Under the pieces are notes generated by a model. It ran no database searches and had not been told where the DNA came from. It was given only the letters and a program-made list of their open reading frames with translations. From contig JBAOIH010000003.1 in assembly GCA_037045645.1 (NCBI GenBank), positions 62,001 through 126,000 on the forward strand: a stretch of 64,000 bases of DNA. Reading direction: 5' to 3'. Source of the stretch: Nocardioides sp. (GTDB lineage: Bacteria > Actinomycetota > Actinomycetes > Propionibacteriales > Nocardioidaceae). Every line of letters starts with the position of its first letter. Positions within the stretch are counted from its first letter, which is position 1. Made by a program: the position numbers and the translations under genes. Shown piece by piece: positions 9,468 to 22,906 of this stretch.

Positions 9468-10277
9468 ATGACCACCACCCTGCAATCGGCCCCCGCGCAG
9501 GTCGCGACCAGAGCGCGGGCCCCGATCGCCCCGGTCCCCCTCGCCCGACTCGTCAAGATCGAGCTGCGCAAGATGTTCGACACCCGCTCGGGCTTCTGGC
9601 TGATGGCGGGCATCGCGATCACGGCCCTGTGCGCGACCGCAGCCGTCCTGATGTGGGGCTCGGACAGCCAGGTCAGCCAGGAGACTTTCTCGGCCGCGAT
9701 CGGGATGCCGATGGCCGTGCTGTTGCCGGTGATCGCAGTGCTCTCGGTAACCAGTGAGTACAGCCAGCGCACGGCGTTGAGCACGTTCACCCTGGTGCCT
9801 CATCGTGGTCGGATCATCAGCGCCAAACTGGTCGCGGTGCTGCTGGTCGGGATCGCGAGCATGTTGCTCAGCCTCGTGGTGGGCGCCCTCGGCACCGTGC
9901 TGGGTGGGGCCGTACACGGCGTGGATCCCGTGTGGGGGCTGACCCTGGAGAGCTTCGCGTTGATCTGTCTGGCCAACGTGCTGGGCATGCTGATGGGGTT
10001 CATGCTCGGCGTCGTGACACGCAACTCCCCTGCCGCGATCGTGGGGTACTTCGTGTACTCGCTGGTGCTGCCGGGAGTGGCCGGAATGCTGGCGATGTAC
10101 CAGCAGTGGTTCGCCGACGCCCAGCCGTGGATCGACCCGAATCAGAACATCACGTTGCTCTTCGACGTCACCCCTGACGCGAAGGGGTGGGTGCAACTGG
10201 CGACGTCGACCGCGTTGTGCTTGTGGCTGCCGCTGGCTCTGGGCGTACGAGCGCTCCTCCGCGCCGAGGTGAAGTAG
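9468..10277 (+). CDS. ABC-2 type transporter permease
   Basis: The 269-residue membrane protein has six predicted hydrophobic segments and a cytoplasmic N-terminus of about 40 residues ending in a KIELRKMFDTRSGFW motif, typical of ABC-2 permeases. It is the membrane partner of the preceding ATPase, to which its ATG is coupled once the upstream frame is restored. The gene ends two bases before a family 1 dispersed repeat, which may act as its transcription terminator. The transported substrate cannot be deduced. Confidence 0.9.
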   Translation: MTTTLQSAPAQVATRARAPIAPVPLARLVKIELRKMFDTRSGFWLMAGIAITALCATAAVLMWGSDSQVSQETFSAAIGMPMAVLLPVIAVLSVTSEYSQRTALSTFTLVPHRGRIISAKLVAVLLVGIASMLLSLVVGALGTVLGGAVHGVDPVWGLTLESFALICLANVLGMLMGFMLGVVTRNSPAAIVGYFVYSLVLPGVAGMLAMYQQWFADAQPWIDPNQNITLLFDVTPDAKGWVQLATSTALCLWLPLALGVRALLRAEVK

Positions 10278-10278
10278 T

Positions 10279-10353
10279 ACTCAGCCCCCGATTTGTCCGC
10301 TCAGCCCCCGGTTCTCCGGGGGTTGAGCGGACTCGGGTCCGCTCGACCCCCGA
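10279..10353 (+). repeat. Dispersed double-hairpin repeat, family 1, copy 2
   Basis: Copy 2 begins one base after the permease stop codon and ends just before the aminotransferase start at 10367. It matches copy 1 over nearly its full length (first hairpin identical apart from one base), while the second palindrome is altered to GAGCGGACTCGGGTCCGCTC. Because it fills almost the entire gap, the aminotransferase promoter must lie within or before it. Confidence 0.8.
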
Positions 10354-10366
10354 CTAGGGTCGGGGA

Positions 10367-11527
10367 ATGCTCGCGCACCGCCTCGCCGGGATCCCGCCCA
10401 CGATCTTCACCACGATGTCCGCGCTGGCCGTACGCACCGGGGCGGTCAATCTCGGGCAGGGCTTCCCCGACACGGCGGGCCCACGAACCGTGGCCGACCA
10501 GGTCGTCGAGGCGGTGCACGGGAGCGGCAATCAATACGCTCCCGGCATCGGCATCCCCGGCCTTCGAGCCGCGATCGCGCGACACCAGCAGCGCCACTAT
10601 GGGATCGAGCTCGACCCCGACTCCGAGGTCATCGTGACCACCGGGTGCACCGAGGCAATCGCGGCGGCCCTGCTGGGGCTGGTCAATCCCGGCGACGAGG
10701 TGATCGTGCTGGAGCCCTACTACGACTCCTACACCGCGATGTTGCAGATGGCCGGAGCCGTACGCAAACCCGTCACCCTGCACGCGCCCGACTTCCGCCT
10801 CGACCCCGACGCGCTACGAGCCGCGGTCACCGACAAGTCCCGCTTCCTCCTGCTCAACACGCCGCACAACCCCACGGGCACCGTCCTCAACACCGAGGAA
10901 CTCCAGGCGGTTGCCGATCTCGCCCTCGCCCACGACCTGATCGTGATCACCGACGAGGTCTATGAGCATCTGACGTTCGACGAGCACGTGCACGTCCCGA
11001 TCGCCACCTTGCCCGGCATGGCCGAGCGCACGCTCACGTTGTCCAGTGCCGGCAAGTCCTACTCCTTCACCGGCTGGAAGGTCGGCTGGGCCACCGGCCC
11101 GCGGCACCTGGTGCAGGCGGTGCTGGCGGCCAAGCAGTGGCTCACGTTCACCAGTGGCAGCGCGTTCCAACCCGCGATCGCGTACGCCCTCGACCACGAG
11201 CCGGACTTTCCTCGCGCCCTCGCGGCTGAGCTGAGAACCCACCGCGATCTCCTCGTCCGGGGGCTCGCCGACGCCGGGCTGCACGCCCGGCCGAGCGAAG
11301 GCACCTATTTCGTGCTCACCGACATCAGCGCGCTCGGCTGGGCCGACGGAATGGAGTTCTGTCTCGCGCTGCCCGAACGCGCGGGGGTGGTGGCGATCCC
11401 GGCCCAGCCCTTCTATGACTCCCACGCTGGCAGCCAGCTGGTGCGATGGGCCTTCTGCAAAGACGCACGCGTCGTCGAGGAAGGCGTACGCCGTCTCGCC
11501 TCAGCCGATCTCGCTCGGCACTCGTGA
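10367..11527 (+). CDS. PLP-dependent aminotransferase (DapC/kynurenine aminotransferase-like)
   Basis: This is a fold-type I class I aminotransferase of 386 residues. The conserved NPHNPTG-like turn is seen as NTPHNPTGTV, the Asp and Tyr that hold the cofactor ring are in ITDEVYEHL, and the Schiff-base lysine is in SSAGKSYSFTGWKVGW near residue 235. A substrate-binding Arg lies near the C-terminus (LVRWAFCK). The closest well-studied actinobacterial relatives are N-succinyldiaminopimelate aminotransferases (DapC, lysine and peptidoglycan synthesis); kynurenine or methionine aminotransferase activity is the alternative. No other lysine gene is nearby to settle this. Confidence 0.85.
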   Translation: MLAHRLAGIPPTIFTTMSALAVRTGAVNLGQGFPDTAGPRTVADQVVEAVHGSGNQYAPGIGIPGLRAAIARHQQRHYGIELDPDSEVIVTTGCTEAIAAALLGLVNPGDEVIVLEPYYDSYTAMLQMAGAVRKPVTLHAPDFRLDPDALRAAVTDKSRFLLLNTPHNPTGTVLNTEELQAVADLALAHDLIVITDEVYEHLTFDEHVHVPIATLPGMAERTLTLSSAGKSYSFTGWKVGWATGPRHLVQAVLAAKQWLTFTSGSAFQPAIAYALDHEPDFPRALAAELRTHRDLLVRGLADAGLHARPSEGTYFVLTDISALGWADGMEFCLALPERAGVVAIPAQPFYDSHAGSQLVRWAFCKDARVVEEGVRRLASADLARHS

Positions 11528-12535
11528 CCGACAAAACCGCGCTGACGCGGGGCTAGCCAACCACCGCACGGTGAGGATCGCCGCCAGCAGCGGCACCGCC
11601 ATGACCAGGCTGGACAGCATTCCGAGCAGGCACAACCCCACACACCCGAACGTCGAGACGATCAACAGGATCCGCGCCCAGCCGACCCCGCGCCAGACCA
11701 GCGCCGCGAGCGCGATCGCCGCGAACGCCCAGAGCAGGAAGATCCCACTGAGCACATACGTGGTCGTGAGCACGAGTTGGTCGCTGACCCCGGCTGTTTC
11801 GAACTCGGGATTCTGGCGGCGCATCTCGTCGAGCAGCCCCTCGGGGTTGGTAGCCAGATAGGCGACCCCGGCGATCATCCCCAAGATCGCCAGCGCCGAG
11901 AAGATCCAGGTCATGAAGCACGCGACCCGGATTTCAGGGGGACGAATCGATCCCGTCGCGCCATCATTTCGAGCAGGCGGCTGCCACGGCTGTCGAGTCG
12001 ACGGCGCCGCTGGTTCTTGAGTCGGGGTCTGAGAGGGAGACCACGGGCCGGATGCCCGCATCGGCGCATCGGCATCCACGGGCACATCCACCGGCACATC
12101 CACCGGCGCGGTCCGCTCCAACCACTGCTTGGCAGGTGCGAGCCACAGCATCAGTGAAGCGGCCATCACCATCGCCGACATGAAGCCGCCCAGGACCATC
12201 CCGGTGGCGGCGAGCGGGAGAGCCAAGATGGTCAGGCCCAGCCGAGCCGACCGATTGCGCCGCATTACGTGCCAGCCCAAGATCCCGGTCGCGGCGGCAC
12301 ACGCGGCAGCGGCCATGCTCATCCACCGCATCAGGTCGAGCGCACCCGCCACGTCCAACCCGAGGCCATCACCCGGAGGCTCGGCGAGGAACTTCTCCAC
12401 GGCCTCGCGCGTGGCCAGCGACTGCAGCCCGGACACCGTCTGGAACGCGAACAAGACCACGAAGACGGAGCCGATCACGATCGTCCAGCCCAGCAGGGTC
12501 ACCTGGCGCGGACGCTCATCGCTCGGGGAAGTCAC
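11501..12535 (-). CDS. Membrane protein of unknown function with Pro-rich linker
   Basis: The 344-residue protein has two membrane halves. Residues about 15-135 hold three or four hydrophobic segments. A cytoplasmic or exposed linker of about 70 residues rich in Pro, Ala and Asp follows, with a short VDVPVDVPVD repeat. Residues about 205-330 hold three or four further segments. I recognise no catalytic motif. Its stop lies within the end of the aminotransferase gene, so the two converge and overlap by 27 bases. Confidence 0.75.
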   Translation of the reverse strand: MTSPSDERPRQVTLLGWTIVIGSVFVVLFAFQTVSGLQSLATREAVEKFLAEPPGDGLGLDVAGALDLMRWMSMAAAACAAATGILGWHVMRRNRSARLGLTILALPLAATGMVLGGFMSAMVMAASLMLWLAPAKQWLERTAPVDVPVDVPVDADAPMRASGPWSPSQTPTQEPAAPSTRQPWQPPARNDGATGSIRPPEIRVACFMTWIFSALAILGMIAGVAYLATNPEGLLDEMRRQNPEFETAGVSDQLVLTTTYVLSGIFLLWAFAAIALAALVWRGVGWARILLIVSTFGCVGLCLLGMLSSLVMAVPLLAAILTVRWLASPASARFCRSRVPSEIG

Positions 12536-12576
12536 GAGGACATGTTTTCAGACGTACGAAAATCGCCGGCAGGCGC

Positions 12577-13318
12577 TCAGGCGCCACCCAGCGCAGCACG
12601 GCTGCCACCGGAGACCCTCGGACCTCTTCCCAGATCCGCGCGCTGACCAGCGGCATATCCCTCCCCCATCCCGCCGCCCGAGAGCCGGCGTCGTGGCGCG
12701 GTGCGCAGATCGTCGTACGCCGCACGCATCGCCTGCTCGGCCAACGCCGCCCGGTCGGCCAGCACCAACGCCGCCGACGTGCCCTGCGCGGCAAACCTCT
12801 CCTCGGCCGCTGCCGCTGCCTGTGCCTCCGCCTCGCGGAGGCGGTCACCGACGGCATGCCCGAAGCCGAGCCACCACGAGCGTCGGTAGGCCCCCGGGTG
12901 CTCGTCCCAGGGGACTCCCGCCCGCGCCAGGTCACGGCTGCCCTGCACCAACAGGCTGGTCAGCAGGATCTCGACCAGGGTGAGGTCGGACGCATGGCCG
13001 AACAAGTGCAACGAGAAGGTGCTGTTGCCAGCAAGGCGCGCCTTCTTGATCACGCTGCGACAGCGCAGCGCGTCGGCGAAGCTCGGCGCCCAGCCAGGCC
13101 TTCTCGTACCCATAGGGCGCGAGCAGGTCCACAACGCGATCCCCCATCGGATCGCGTCCCGGATCGGATTGGGCCAGCAGCGCTTCATCGATGCCGTAGC
13201 GCGCCATCAGGTCGGCCGCCTTGGCCGTGAAGGCCTCGGCCTCCGCCGGCGTACAGGCCGGATCCTCAGCCTGAGCCAGCAGCTTGCGGATCCGCGCCAG
13301 TCGGTTGTCGTCGCTCAT
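12577..13318 (-). pseudogene. DUF2786 domain protein, frameshifted
   Basis: The N-terminal part in the first frame (MSDDNRLARIRKLLAQAED, then TPAEAEAFTAKAADLMARYG) is the DUF2786 helix pair. After KAWLG it runs out of frame and stops at 12932. The family-like continuation (SFADALRCRSVIKKARL, a HLFGHASDL stretch, and RRSWWLGFGHAVGDRLREAE) is in another frame and ends at 12577. Deleting one C from the CCC at 13089-13091 restores a single protein of about 246 residues. The function of DUF2786 proteins is unknown. The clean rejoining points to a recent mutation or a one-base assembly error. Confidence 0.8.
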
Positions 13319-13323
13319 GTCTT

Positions 13324-13359
13324 CTCCTCGTCCCGAGACGCCTCATACGAGGCGAGGAG
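13324..13359. terminator. Possible hairpin terminator after clpB
   Basis: An inner stem CGCCTC-ATAC-GAGGCG (13339-13354) is enclosed by CTCCTCG and CGAGGAG arms. It lies between the clpB stop codon and the DUF2786 start, and the outer arm also contains the likely GAGGAG ribosome site of the latter. It could terminate clpB transcripts or mask that ribosome site. This is inferred from sequence complementarity only. Confidence 0.4.
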
Positions 13360-13391
13360 TCAACCCTGACACCGACCACCGACATCGAGGA

Positions 13392-15977
<2,586 letters not shown>

Positions 15978-16075
15978 CGCAGGTCTCCTTCGGTGGAACG
16001 AACTGTGACTGCCGCGTTTCGCCACCGCGCGGCTGTCGGGACCACTGTGGTCCTTGTCGATTCAACACCCCAGAA

Positions 16076-16096
16076 GTTGAGTCGATTCCCCTCAAC
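16076..16096. promoter_or_regulatory. HAIR-like HspR operator upstream of clpB
   Basis: The site reads GTTGAGT-N7-CCTCAAC, close to the HspR-binding HAIR consensus (CTTGAGT-N7-ACTCAAG), and is flanked so that AAGTTGAG and CTCAACTT form a perfect inverted repeat. It lies in the 303-base gap between the divergent clpB and metallopeptidase genes (15978-16280). HspR repression of clpB is established in Streptomyces and mycobacteria; its operation here is inferred. Apart from this site and presumed promoters I see nothing else in the gap. Confidence 0.8.
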
Positions 16097-16280
16097 TTTG
16101 ACGCAATCACAGGACGAACTTTCCGGGTCGGGAGACCATCGGAGCATGCGTACGGTGACCACCCTCTCGTACGACGTCCGCTCCTCGGGAATACCTGACA
16201 ACATCCGGGGAAGGACAGTTCTCGACCCGGGGCAGCCCAGTTCCGGGCCCTTGAAGCCAAACCTCGGAAAGGTCCTTCAC

Positions 16281-17957
16281 GTGTCTACCCATCTCAAGAG
16301 AGTCGGCGCCCTGGCGGCCGCGGCTCTGGTGATCTCGGGCCTGCAGGTCGGCGGCACCACCGCCGCCAGCGGTACGCCCGCCGCAGCCGCCTCCAGCAAG
16401 CAGCCTGCGGTGCCCGAACTGATCTCCGGCTCGAACATCTCTGCTCGCTCGGCGACGCTGCCCAAGAACAGCCTGGCCACACGTGAGCGCCTGGTCACCT
16501 TCGACGGACGCGCCCTGCCTGCCAAGGCGAGCGGCCAGAAGGTCGCGCTGTCCTTCTTCGACAACGCCCGCTTCGTCGCCAAGGTCGAGCACGTCGGTGG
16601 CAACAGCCTCTACAAGTCGTGGAGCGGTCAGCTCGCCGACGACCCGCTCGGCACCTTCGTGGCCGTGCAGGTGGGTGAGACGTTCCGGGCCGCGGTGATC
16701 TCCCCCAAGGGCTCGTACTCATTGACCCGCGCCAGCGGAACCCAGAGCGTCTACCGCGCCGCGCAGTTGTCGGCTCCCAAGCACGAGGGCGACGACGAGG
16801 TCAGCGTCAAGGACGTGCCGAGGTTGGAGAAGGCTGCCGCCAAGGCCGTCGACCTGCCGACGCCCACGGGCGACTTCAACGCCGGCGTCGAGACGCACGC
16901 CGGCGCCGAGACCACCGCCCCGGCAGCCGCCCCGATCGAGGTGACCGACTTCAGCCTGCGTCGGGACCCTGCGAGCAAACTCGACATCGGCATCGTCTTC
17001 ACCCCACAAGCGATGTCGGCGTCCTACGGCACCCTGGAGAACGCCAACGCCAGCGCCGCGTTCGCCGTCGCGCTGAACAACCAGACGTACAGCAACTCGC
17101 AGATCGGCGTCGCCTGGAACCTCGTCGGCACCAAGGTCAGCAAGGCAAACGAGAGCAGCGACTACGGCGCGACCCTGACGGCCCTGTCCAAGCACAAGGG
17201 CAAGTACAAGGCGATCAAGAAGTGGCGTACGAAGCGGCACGCGGACGTGGTGCACATGCTCACCGGGCCCAACAGCCAATACTGCGGTCTCGGATGGCTC
17301 AACACGCCCGACTCGAAGAAGAAGTACTGGCTGCGCCCCTACAGCATCTCCAGCGTCGAGTGCATCGACAACTTCACCGTCACCCATGAGGTCGGCCACA
17401 ACTACGGCGCCTCACACGACCCGTACGCCGTCGCCCAGTGCACCACCTGCGGTGGACTGGCCTTCAAGTACGGCCAGGGCCTGGTCAACCTGGCCGGCCA
17501 GTGGCGCACGGTGATGGCCTACAACCAGCAGTGCGTCGACAACGGCTTCAACTGCACCCGGCTCGCGGTGTTCTCCAACCCCAACCTGGCCTACAACGGC
17601 GCCCCCGTGGGCTCGGCGGTGCAGCACAACACCCGGGTGCACAACAAGACCGCCAAACGGATGGCTCGCATCAAGCTCGGCCAGATCTACCCCCGTCCGG
17701 TCAAGGCCAAGGGCAAGCCCAAGGCCGGCAAGCGGCTGCGCGCGGTGACCAAGAAGAAGAAGTGGAATCCGGGCAAGGTCAAGGTCCGCTACCAGTGGTA
17801 CGTCAACTACCAGGCTGTGTCGGGCAAGAAGGGCAAGAAGCAGCGCCTGAAGCTCAAGAAGAAGTGGCGCGGGCTGCCCGTCTTCGTCCAGGTGACCGGT
17901 CGCAAGAAGTCCTACCGCCCGGTGCTGATCAACAGCAACATCAAGATCGTCAAGTGA
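16281..17957 (+). CDS. Secreted reprolysin-like zinc metallopeptidase
   Basis: The start is the GTG at 16281, with GGAAAGG nine bases before it and an Ala-rich Sec signal peptide after it; the frame is open far upstream but only as antisense of clpB. The protein has 558 residues. A prodomain at about 60-180 (KVALSFFDNARF, then ISPKGSYSLTRASG) is followed by a metzincin catalytic domain with the zinc motif HEVGHNYGASHD near residue 370. The first two His and the Glu are the expected catalytic residues. The last 100 residues are very rich in Lys and Arg. It is coupled to the downstream lipoprotein gene. Confidence 0.88.
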   Translation: MSTHLKRVGALAAAALVISGLQVGGTTAASGTPAAAASSKQPAVPELISGSNISARSATLPKNSLATRERLVTFDGRALPAKASGQKVALSFFDNARFVAKVEHVGGNSLYKSWSGQLADDPLGTFVAVQVGETFRAAVISPKGSYSLTRASGTQSVYRAAQLSAPKHEGDDEVSVKDVPRLEKAAAKAVDLPTPTGDFNAGVETHAGAETTAPAAAPIEVTDFSLRRDPASKLDIGIVFTPQAMSASYGTLENANASAAFAVALNNQTYSNSQIGVAWNLVGTKVSKANESSDYGATLTALSKHKGKYKAIKKWRTKRHADVVHMLTGPNSQYCGLGWLNTPDSKKKYWLRPYSISSVECIDNFTVTHEVGHNYGASHDPYAVAQCTTCGGLAFKYGQGLVNLAGQWRTVMAYNQQCVDNGFNCTRLAVFSNPNLAYNGAPVGSAVQHNTRVHNKTAKRMARIKLGQIYPRPVKAKGKPKAGKRLRAVTKKKKWNPGKVKVRYQWYVNYQAVSGKKGKKQRLKLKKKWRGLPVFVQVTGRKKSYRPVLINSNIKIVK

Positions 17958-18436
17958 TCTCACGTCGGCGACCACTTCGTACGGCGGCCCTCGTGGCGAT
18001 GCTGTGCGGGGTGGTCGCCGGCTCCATTTCCGGGTGTAGTGACGACGAACCGGCGCTCGTCATCCCCGTCGACCGCGCCGCACCCGAACCGCTGGACGGC
18101 GCGGTGCGTACGGGTGTCGTGAAGGTCGAACCAAGCGTCATCCTGGACGACGACTCCCAGCCGGAGTCGGCCGGCGACGTCACGTTGAAGTTCTTCGACG
18201 ACGTCACCTACGACACCGATCTGACCTATGCGGAAGAGAACGGTGTCGAGCAGTGGACCGGAGTGCTCACGGGCGTCAAGGACAGCACCGTGTTGGTGAC
18301 TCGCTCGGGCAGCGCCTATCGGATCGGGGCGATCAGCCCCGAGGGGGTGTTCCAGGTGGCCGCCAGGCCGGACGGGACGTACGTCGTGAGCCAGATGGAA
18401 TACACCAAGCAGGAAGAGTTCGACGAAGTCGGGTGA
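17954..18436 (+). CDS. Lipoprotein resembling the metallopeptidase prodomain
   Basis: The GTG at 17954 overlaps the protease stop codon (GTGA), so the gene is translated with it. The 160-residue product has a basic N-terminus, a hydrophobic core and a lipobox ending SISGC near residue 27, predicting a membrane-anchored lipoprotein. The mature part (LKFFDDVTYDTDL, WTGVLTGVKDS, YRIGAISPEGVFQVAARPDG) lines up by eye with the prodomain of the upstream protease (LSFFDNARF, WSGQLADD, RAAVISPKGSYSL). I infer a separate prodomain-like inhibitor, chaperone or substrate-presenting partner. No catalytic residues are visible. Confidence 0.75.
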   Translation: MISRRRPLRTAALVAMLCGVVAGSISGCSDDEPALVIPVDRAAPEPLDGAVRTGVVKVEPSVILDDDSQPESAGDVTLKFFDDVTYDTDLTYAEENGVEQWTGVLTGVKDSTVLVTRSGSAYRIGAISPEGVFQVAARPDGTYVVSQMEYTKQEEFDEVG

Positions 18437-18865
18437 TCAGCCCTGATTGCGGCGCCAGACCACGACGGATCCGGCGCTCGCAGTGCGCAACGCGGGTAGG
18501 TTGCCGACCGGAGCTGCGCGACGGCGTACGCCGATCGCCGCCCGCAGGGCCTCCTGAGTCGCGGCCAACTCGGCCGTCAACTCCTCGTTGCGCGCTTGCA
18601 GTGCCGCGAGTTGGTTCTCCAACTCCAGCAGTCGGCGTACGCCTTCGATCCCGATGCCGGACGCGGTGAGCTCGGCGATCGTACGCAGTCTCTCCAGGTC
18701 GCGGCCGGAATAGCGGCGACCGCCGCCCCCGGTGCGGCCCGGGGTGACCAGGCCCATCCGCTCGTACGCACGCAGCGTCTGCGGATGGAGCCCGGTCAAT
18801 TGCGCCGCAACACTGATCACGAAGATCGCGCTGTCCGGGTCGGGCGCCCCCAGGTGGGTGCTCAT
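18437..18865 (-). CDS. hspR: Heat-shock repressor HspR (MerR family)
   Basis: The 142-residue protein has an N-terminal MerR winged helix-turn-helix (VISVAAQLTGLHPQTLRAYE, then RMGLVTPGRTGGGGRRYSGRDL), followed by a coiled-coil dimerisation segment at about 80-110. HspR binds HAIR sites with DnaK as co-repressor, shutting off dnaK and clpB when unfolded protein is scarce. It is the last gene of the dnaK operon and its ATG overlaps the dnaJ stop codon (ATGA), giving autoregulation. The HAIR sites found near 16.08 and 22.68 kb are its expected targets. Confidence 0.94.
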   Translation of the reverse strand: MSTHLGAPDPDSAIFVISVAAQLTGLHPQTLRAYERMGLVTPGRTGGGGRRYSGRDLERLRTIAELTASGIGIEGVRRLLELENQLAALQARNEELTAELAATQEALRAAIGVRRRAAPVGNLPALRTASAGSVVVWRRNQG

Positions 18866-20034
18866 GGCGACTCGAAGAGGTTGGCGCGCAGCGGCTTGCC
18901 GACCGTGGCGGCGCGATAGGCCTCGACCGCCTCACGAGCAGCCGCGTCGACCACGGCAGGCACCTGGACTTCGACGGTGGCGAGCAGGTCGCCCTTGGTG
19001 CCGTCCTTCTTGGCCGCGCCCTTCCCGCGGACGCGGAAGGTGCGCCCGTTGGGGGTGCCGGCCGGGATCTTCAAGGTGACCGGCGACGATCCGAGCGTCG
19101 GGATCTTGACCTCGGCGCCGAGCACCGCCTCGTCGAACGAGATCGGCACGTCGAGCGTGAGGTTGTCACCCTTGCGCCCGAAGAGTCGGTGAGCACTTAC
19201 TTTGACGGTGACGAAGAGGTCGCCACGCGGGCCGCCGTTCTCCCCTGCTCCGCCCTTGCCGCGCAGCCGGATCTTCTGACCGTCGCGTACGCCCGCCGGG
19301 ATTCGCGCTTGCACGGTGCGCGCCGACTGACCCCGCCCGCTGCCGTGGCAGGTCGGGCACGCGTCGTCGTACACCAATTGGCGACCACCGCAGGCCGGGC
19401 AGGTCTCGTTCATCGAGAACGCGCCGCCCATGGTCGACACCACGAAACCCGCGCCCTCGCACTCGGGGCACACGTGCGGCTTGGTGCCGGGCTTGCCGCC
19501 CGTGCCATTGCACGTAGGACAGGCCGCATCAGAGGTCAGCCGCAGCGAGATCGTGACCCCGTCGATCGCGTCCATGAACGAGATCGTCGCCGTGGTCTCC
19601 TGGTCCGCACCCTTGGTGGGACGAGGTTGTGGCCGCGTACGACCGCTGCTGCGCCCACCGCCTCCGAAGAGGTCCCCGAAGAGATCGCCGAATCCGCCCT
19701 GGCCTGCCTGATCGCGCAGGAAGTCGTTGACGTCGAATCCGCCCTGGCCGGAACCTCCTCGCCCGAAGCCGCCGAAGCCACCGGATGCGCCGAGTCGCCG
19801 CATCTCGTCGTACTTCTTGCGCTTGTCGGTGTCGCCGACCACGTCGTACGCCTCAGCCGCCGCCTTGAACTTCTCGTGCTTGGCCTCGTCGCCTGGATTG
19901 CGGTCAGGGTGGTTGTCGCGCGCGATGGCCTTGAACGCCTTCTTGATGTCTTCTGGACTCGCGTCCTTGGAGACCCCCAAGACCTTGTAGAAGTCCTTGT
20001 TCAACCAGTCGTTGCGGAAGCCGTCGTCAGCCAT
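18862..20034 (-). CDS. dnaJ: Chaperone DnaJ
   Basis: This is a DnaK co-chaperone that stimulates ATP hydrolysis and delivers substrates. In 390 residues it has a J domain with HPD (residues about 40-42, DNHPDRNPGD), a Gly/Phe-rich linker, four zinc-finger repeats (CPTCNGTG, CPECEGAG, CPACGGRQ and CPTCHGSG) and the C-terminal substrate-binding domain. The third repeat lacks the usual final glycine. This is the DnaJ1 type found inside dnaK operons. It follows grpE after a 35-base gap and overlaps hspR. Confidence 0.95.
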   Translation of the reverse strand: MADDGFRNDWLNKDFYKVLGVSKDASPEDIKKAFKAIARDNHPDRNPGDEAKHEKFKAAAEAYDVVGDTDKRKKYDEMRRLGASGGFGGFGRGGSGQGGFDVNDFLRDQAGQGGFGDLFGDLFGGGGRSSGRTRPQPRPTKGADQETTATISFMDAIDGVTISLRLTSDAACPTCNGTGGKPGTKPHVCPECEGAGFVVSTMGGAFSMNETCPACGGRQLVYDDACPTCHGSGRGQSARTVQARIPAGVRDGQKIRLRGKGGAGENGGPRGDLFVTVKVSAHRLFGRKGDNLTLDVPISFDEAVLGAEVKIPTLGSSPVTLKIPAGTPNGRTFRVRGKGAAKKDGTKGDLLATVEVQVPAVVDAAAREAVEAYRAATVGKPLRANLFESP

Positions 20035-20069
20035 CGCGCACCTCCCTTCCTCGTCTTAGCAATGTGAGA

Positions 20070-20740
20070 TCACTCAGGGTCCACGACCAGGACCTGGGCG
20101 GCGCGCACGACCCGATCGCCGATCTTGTAGCCGGCCTTGGCCAGCACCTTGATCGAGGTGACACTCACGTCGGGATCGGCACCCAGGTGCGACAACGCGT
20201 CGTGCACCGTCGGGTCGAACGCCTCGCCCACCTCGCCGTACCGGATCAGGCCCCGTCCCGCCACCGCGGTCTGGAGCTGCTGTGCCACGGCTTCGAAGCC
20301 GGGATCCAACTCACCGTGTTCGCGGGCGCGGTCGATGTTGTCGAGGACGTCCACGATCGGGGTGAGCGTGGCAAAGATCGTGTCCTCACGGACGCGGTCT
20401 CGTTCGCGGTCGACTCGGCGCTTGTAGTTGAGGAACTCGGCCTGGAGGCGTTGAAGATCGTTGGTCAGGCCCGCGATCTTGACGTGCGCCTCTTCGAGCG
20501 GATTCGCGTCCTCCGGGTTGGACTCCTCTGGGTTGGCCGCGGCAATGTCTGCCGGTTCCAGTGGTGCGCCCTCGTCGACCATGTGCCCGATGCCGCTGGT
20601 GTCCGCTGGGCCGGGCTCGTTGGCCACGGGCTGGTGATGCCCGGCCGAGGCCGAGGCACCCTGCTGCACAGGGGCCTCGACCTCGGTCTCGTTGGCCATC
20701 TCGCCGGCTTCGTCACCGAAGGTTTCGTCGCCGGACTGGG

Positions 20741-20744
<4 letters not shown>
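20070..20744 (-). CDS. grpE: Nucleotide exchange factor GrpE
   Basis: GrpE releases ADP from DnaK. The 224-residue protein has a long disordered acidic N-terminus (about 75 residues), then a coiled coil (LQRLQAEFLNYKRRVDRERD) and a C-terminal beta domain with the family motif RYGEVGEAFDPTVHDAL. The start is a GTG overlapping the dnaK stop codon, so the two are translationally coupled. It is part of the HspR-controlled dnaK-grpE-dnaJ-hspR operon. Confidence 0.95.
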
Positions 20745-22633
<1,889 letters not shown>

Positions 22634-22668
22634 GTTGTGTTTCCTCCGTGTTGTGCAGGGCTTGGGTG

Positions 22669-22689
22669 GTTGAGTCTGGTCGGCTCAAC
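22669..22689. promoter_or_regulatory. HAIR-like HspR operator upstream of dnaK
   Basis: The site is GTTGAGT-N7-GCTCAAC, a near-perfect inverted repeat that matches the HAIR consensus (CTTGAGT-N7-ACTCAAG) at the core TTGAGT and CTCAA positions. It is 36 bases from the dnaK start, a position where bound HspR would overlap the promoter. Regulation is inferred from the known HspR/HAIR system and the presence of hspR in the operon. Confidence 0.85.
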
Positions 22690-22785
22690 TTTGCTACGAG
22701 AGGTTAACGCAAGGTGGGGGCCGGGTTGTTCCCGGGGGGGTGGGGTTTTCTTGTGGGTGCGCGCTTGCTGGCCCGCCCGCCGCGC

Positions 22786-22858
22786 GCGGGTTGAGCGCAC
22801 TGTGGTCCGCTCGACCCCCGGAGAACCGGGGGCTGAGCGGACAAACCGGGGGCTGAGT
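22786..22858 (-). repeat. Dispersed double-hairpin repeat, family 1, copy 3
   Basis: This copy is inverted relative to copies 1 and 2. It carries the CCCCCGGAGAACCGGGGG hairpin and the flanking CTGAGCGGAC and CTCGACC arms, with a degenerate second palindrome (GAGCGCACTGTGGTCCGCTC). It lies in the 273-base gap between the divergent dnaK and glycerophosphodiesterase genes, ending about 50 bases before the latter's start. Unlike copy 1 it is therefore not at a gene end, which argues against a purely terminator role. Confidence 0.75.
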
Positions 22859-22906
22859 GGTCGATTTTCTCGACGGCCCCCGGGTGGGGCGCTTATCGTC
22901 GCGGAC

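Noticed and set aside
8892..10196. Long open frame on the minus strand (434 codons)
   Set aside because: It lies opposite the ABC transporter ATPase and permease genes, is rich in His, Arg and Gln, and shows no protein-like pattern. GC-rich antisense frames of this kind are common.
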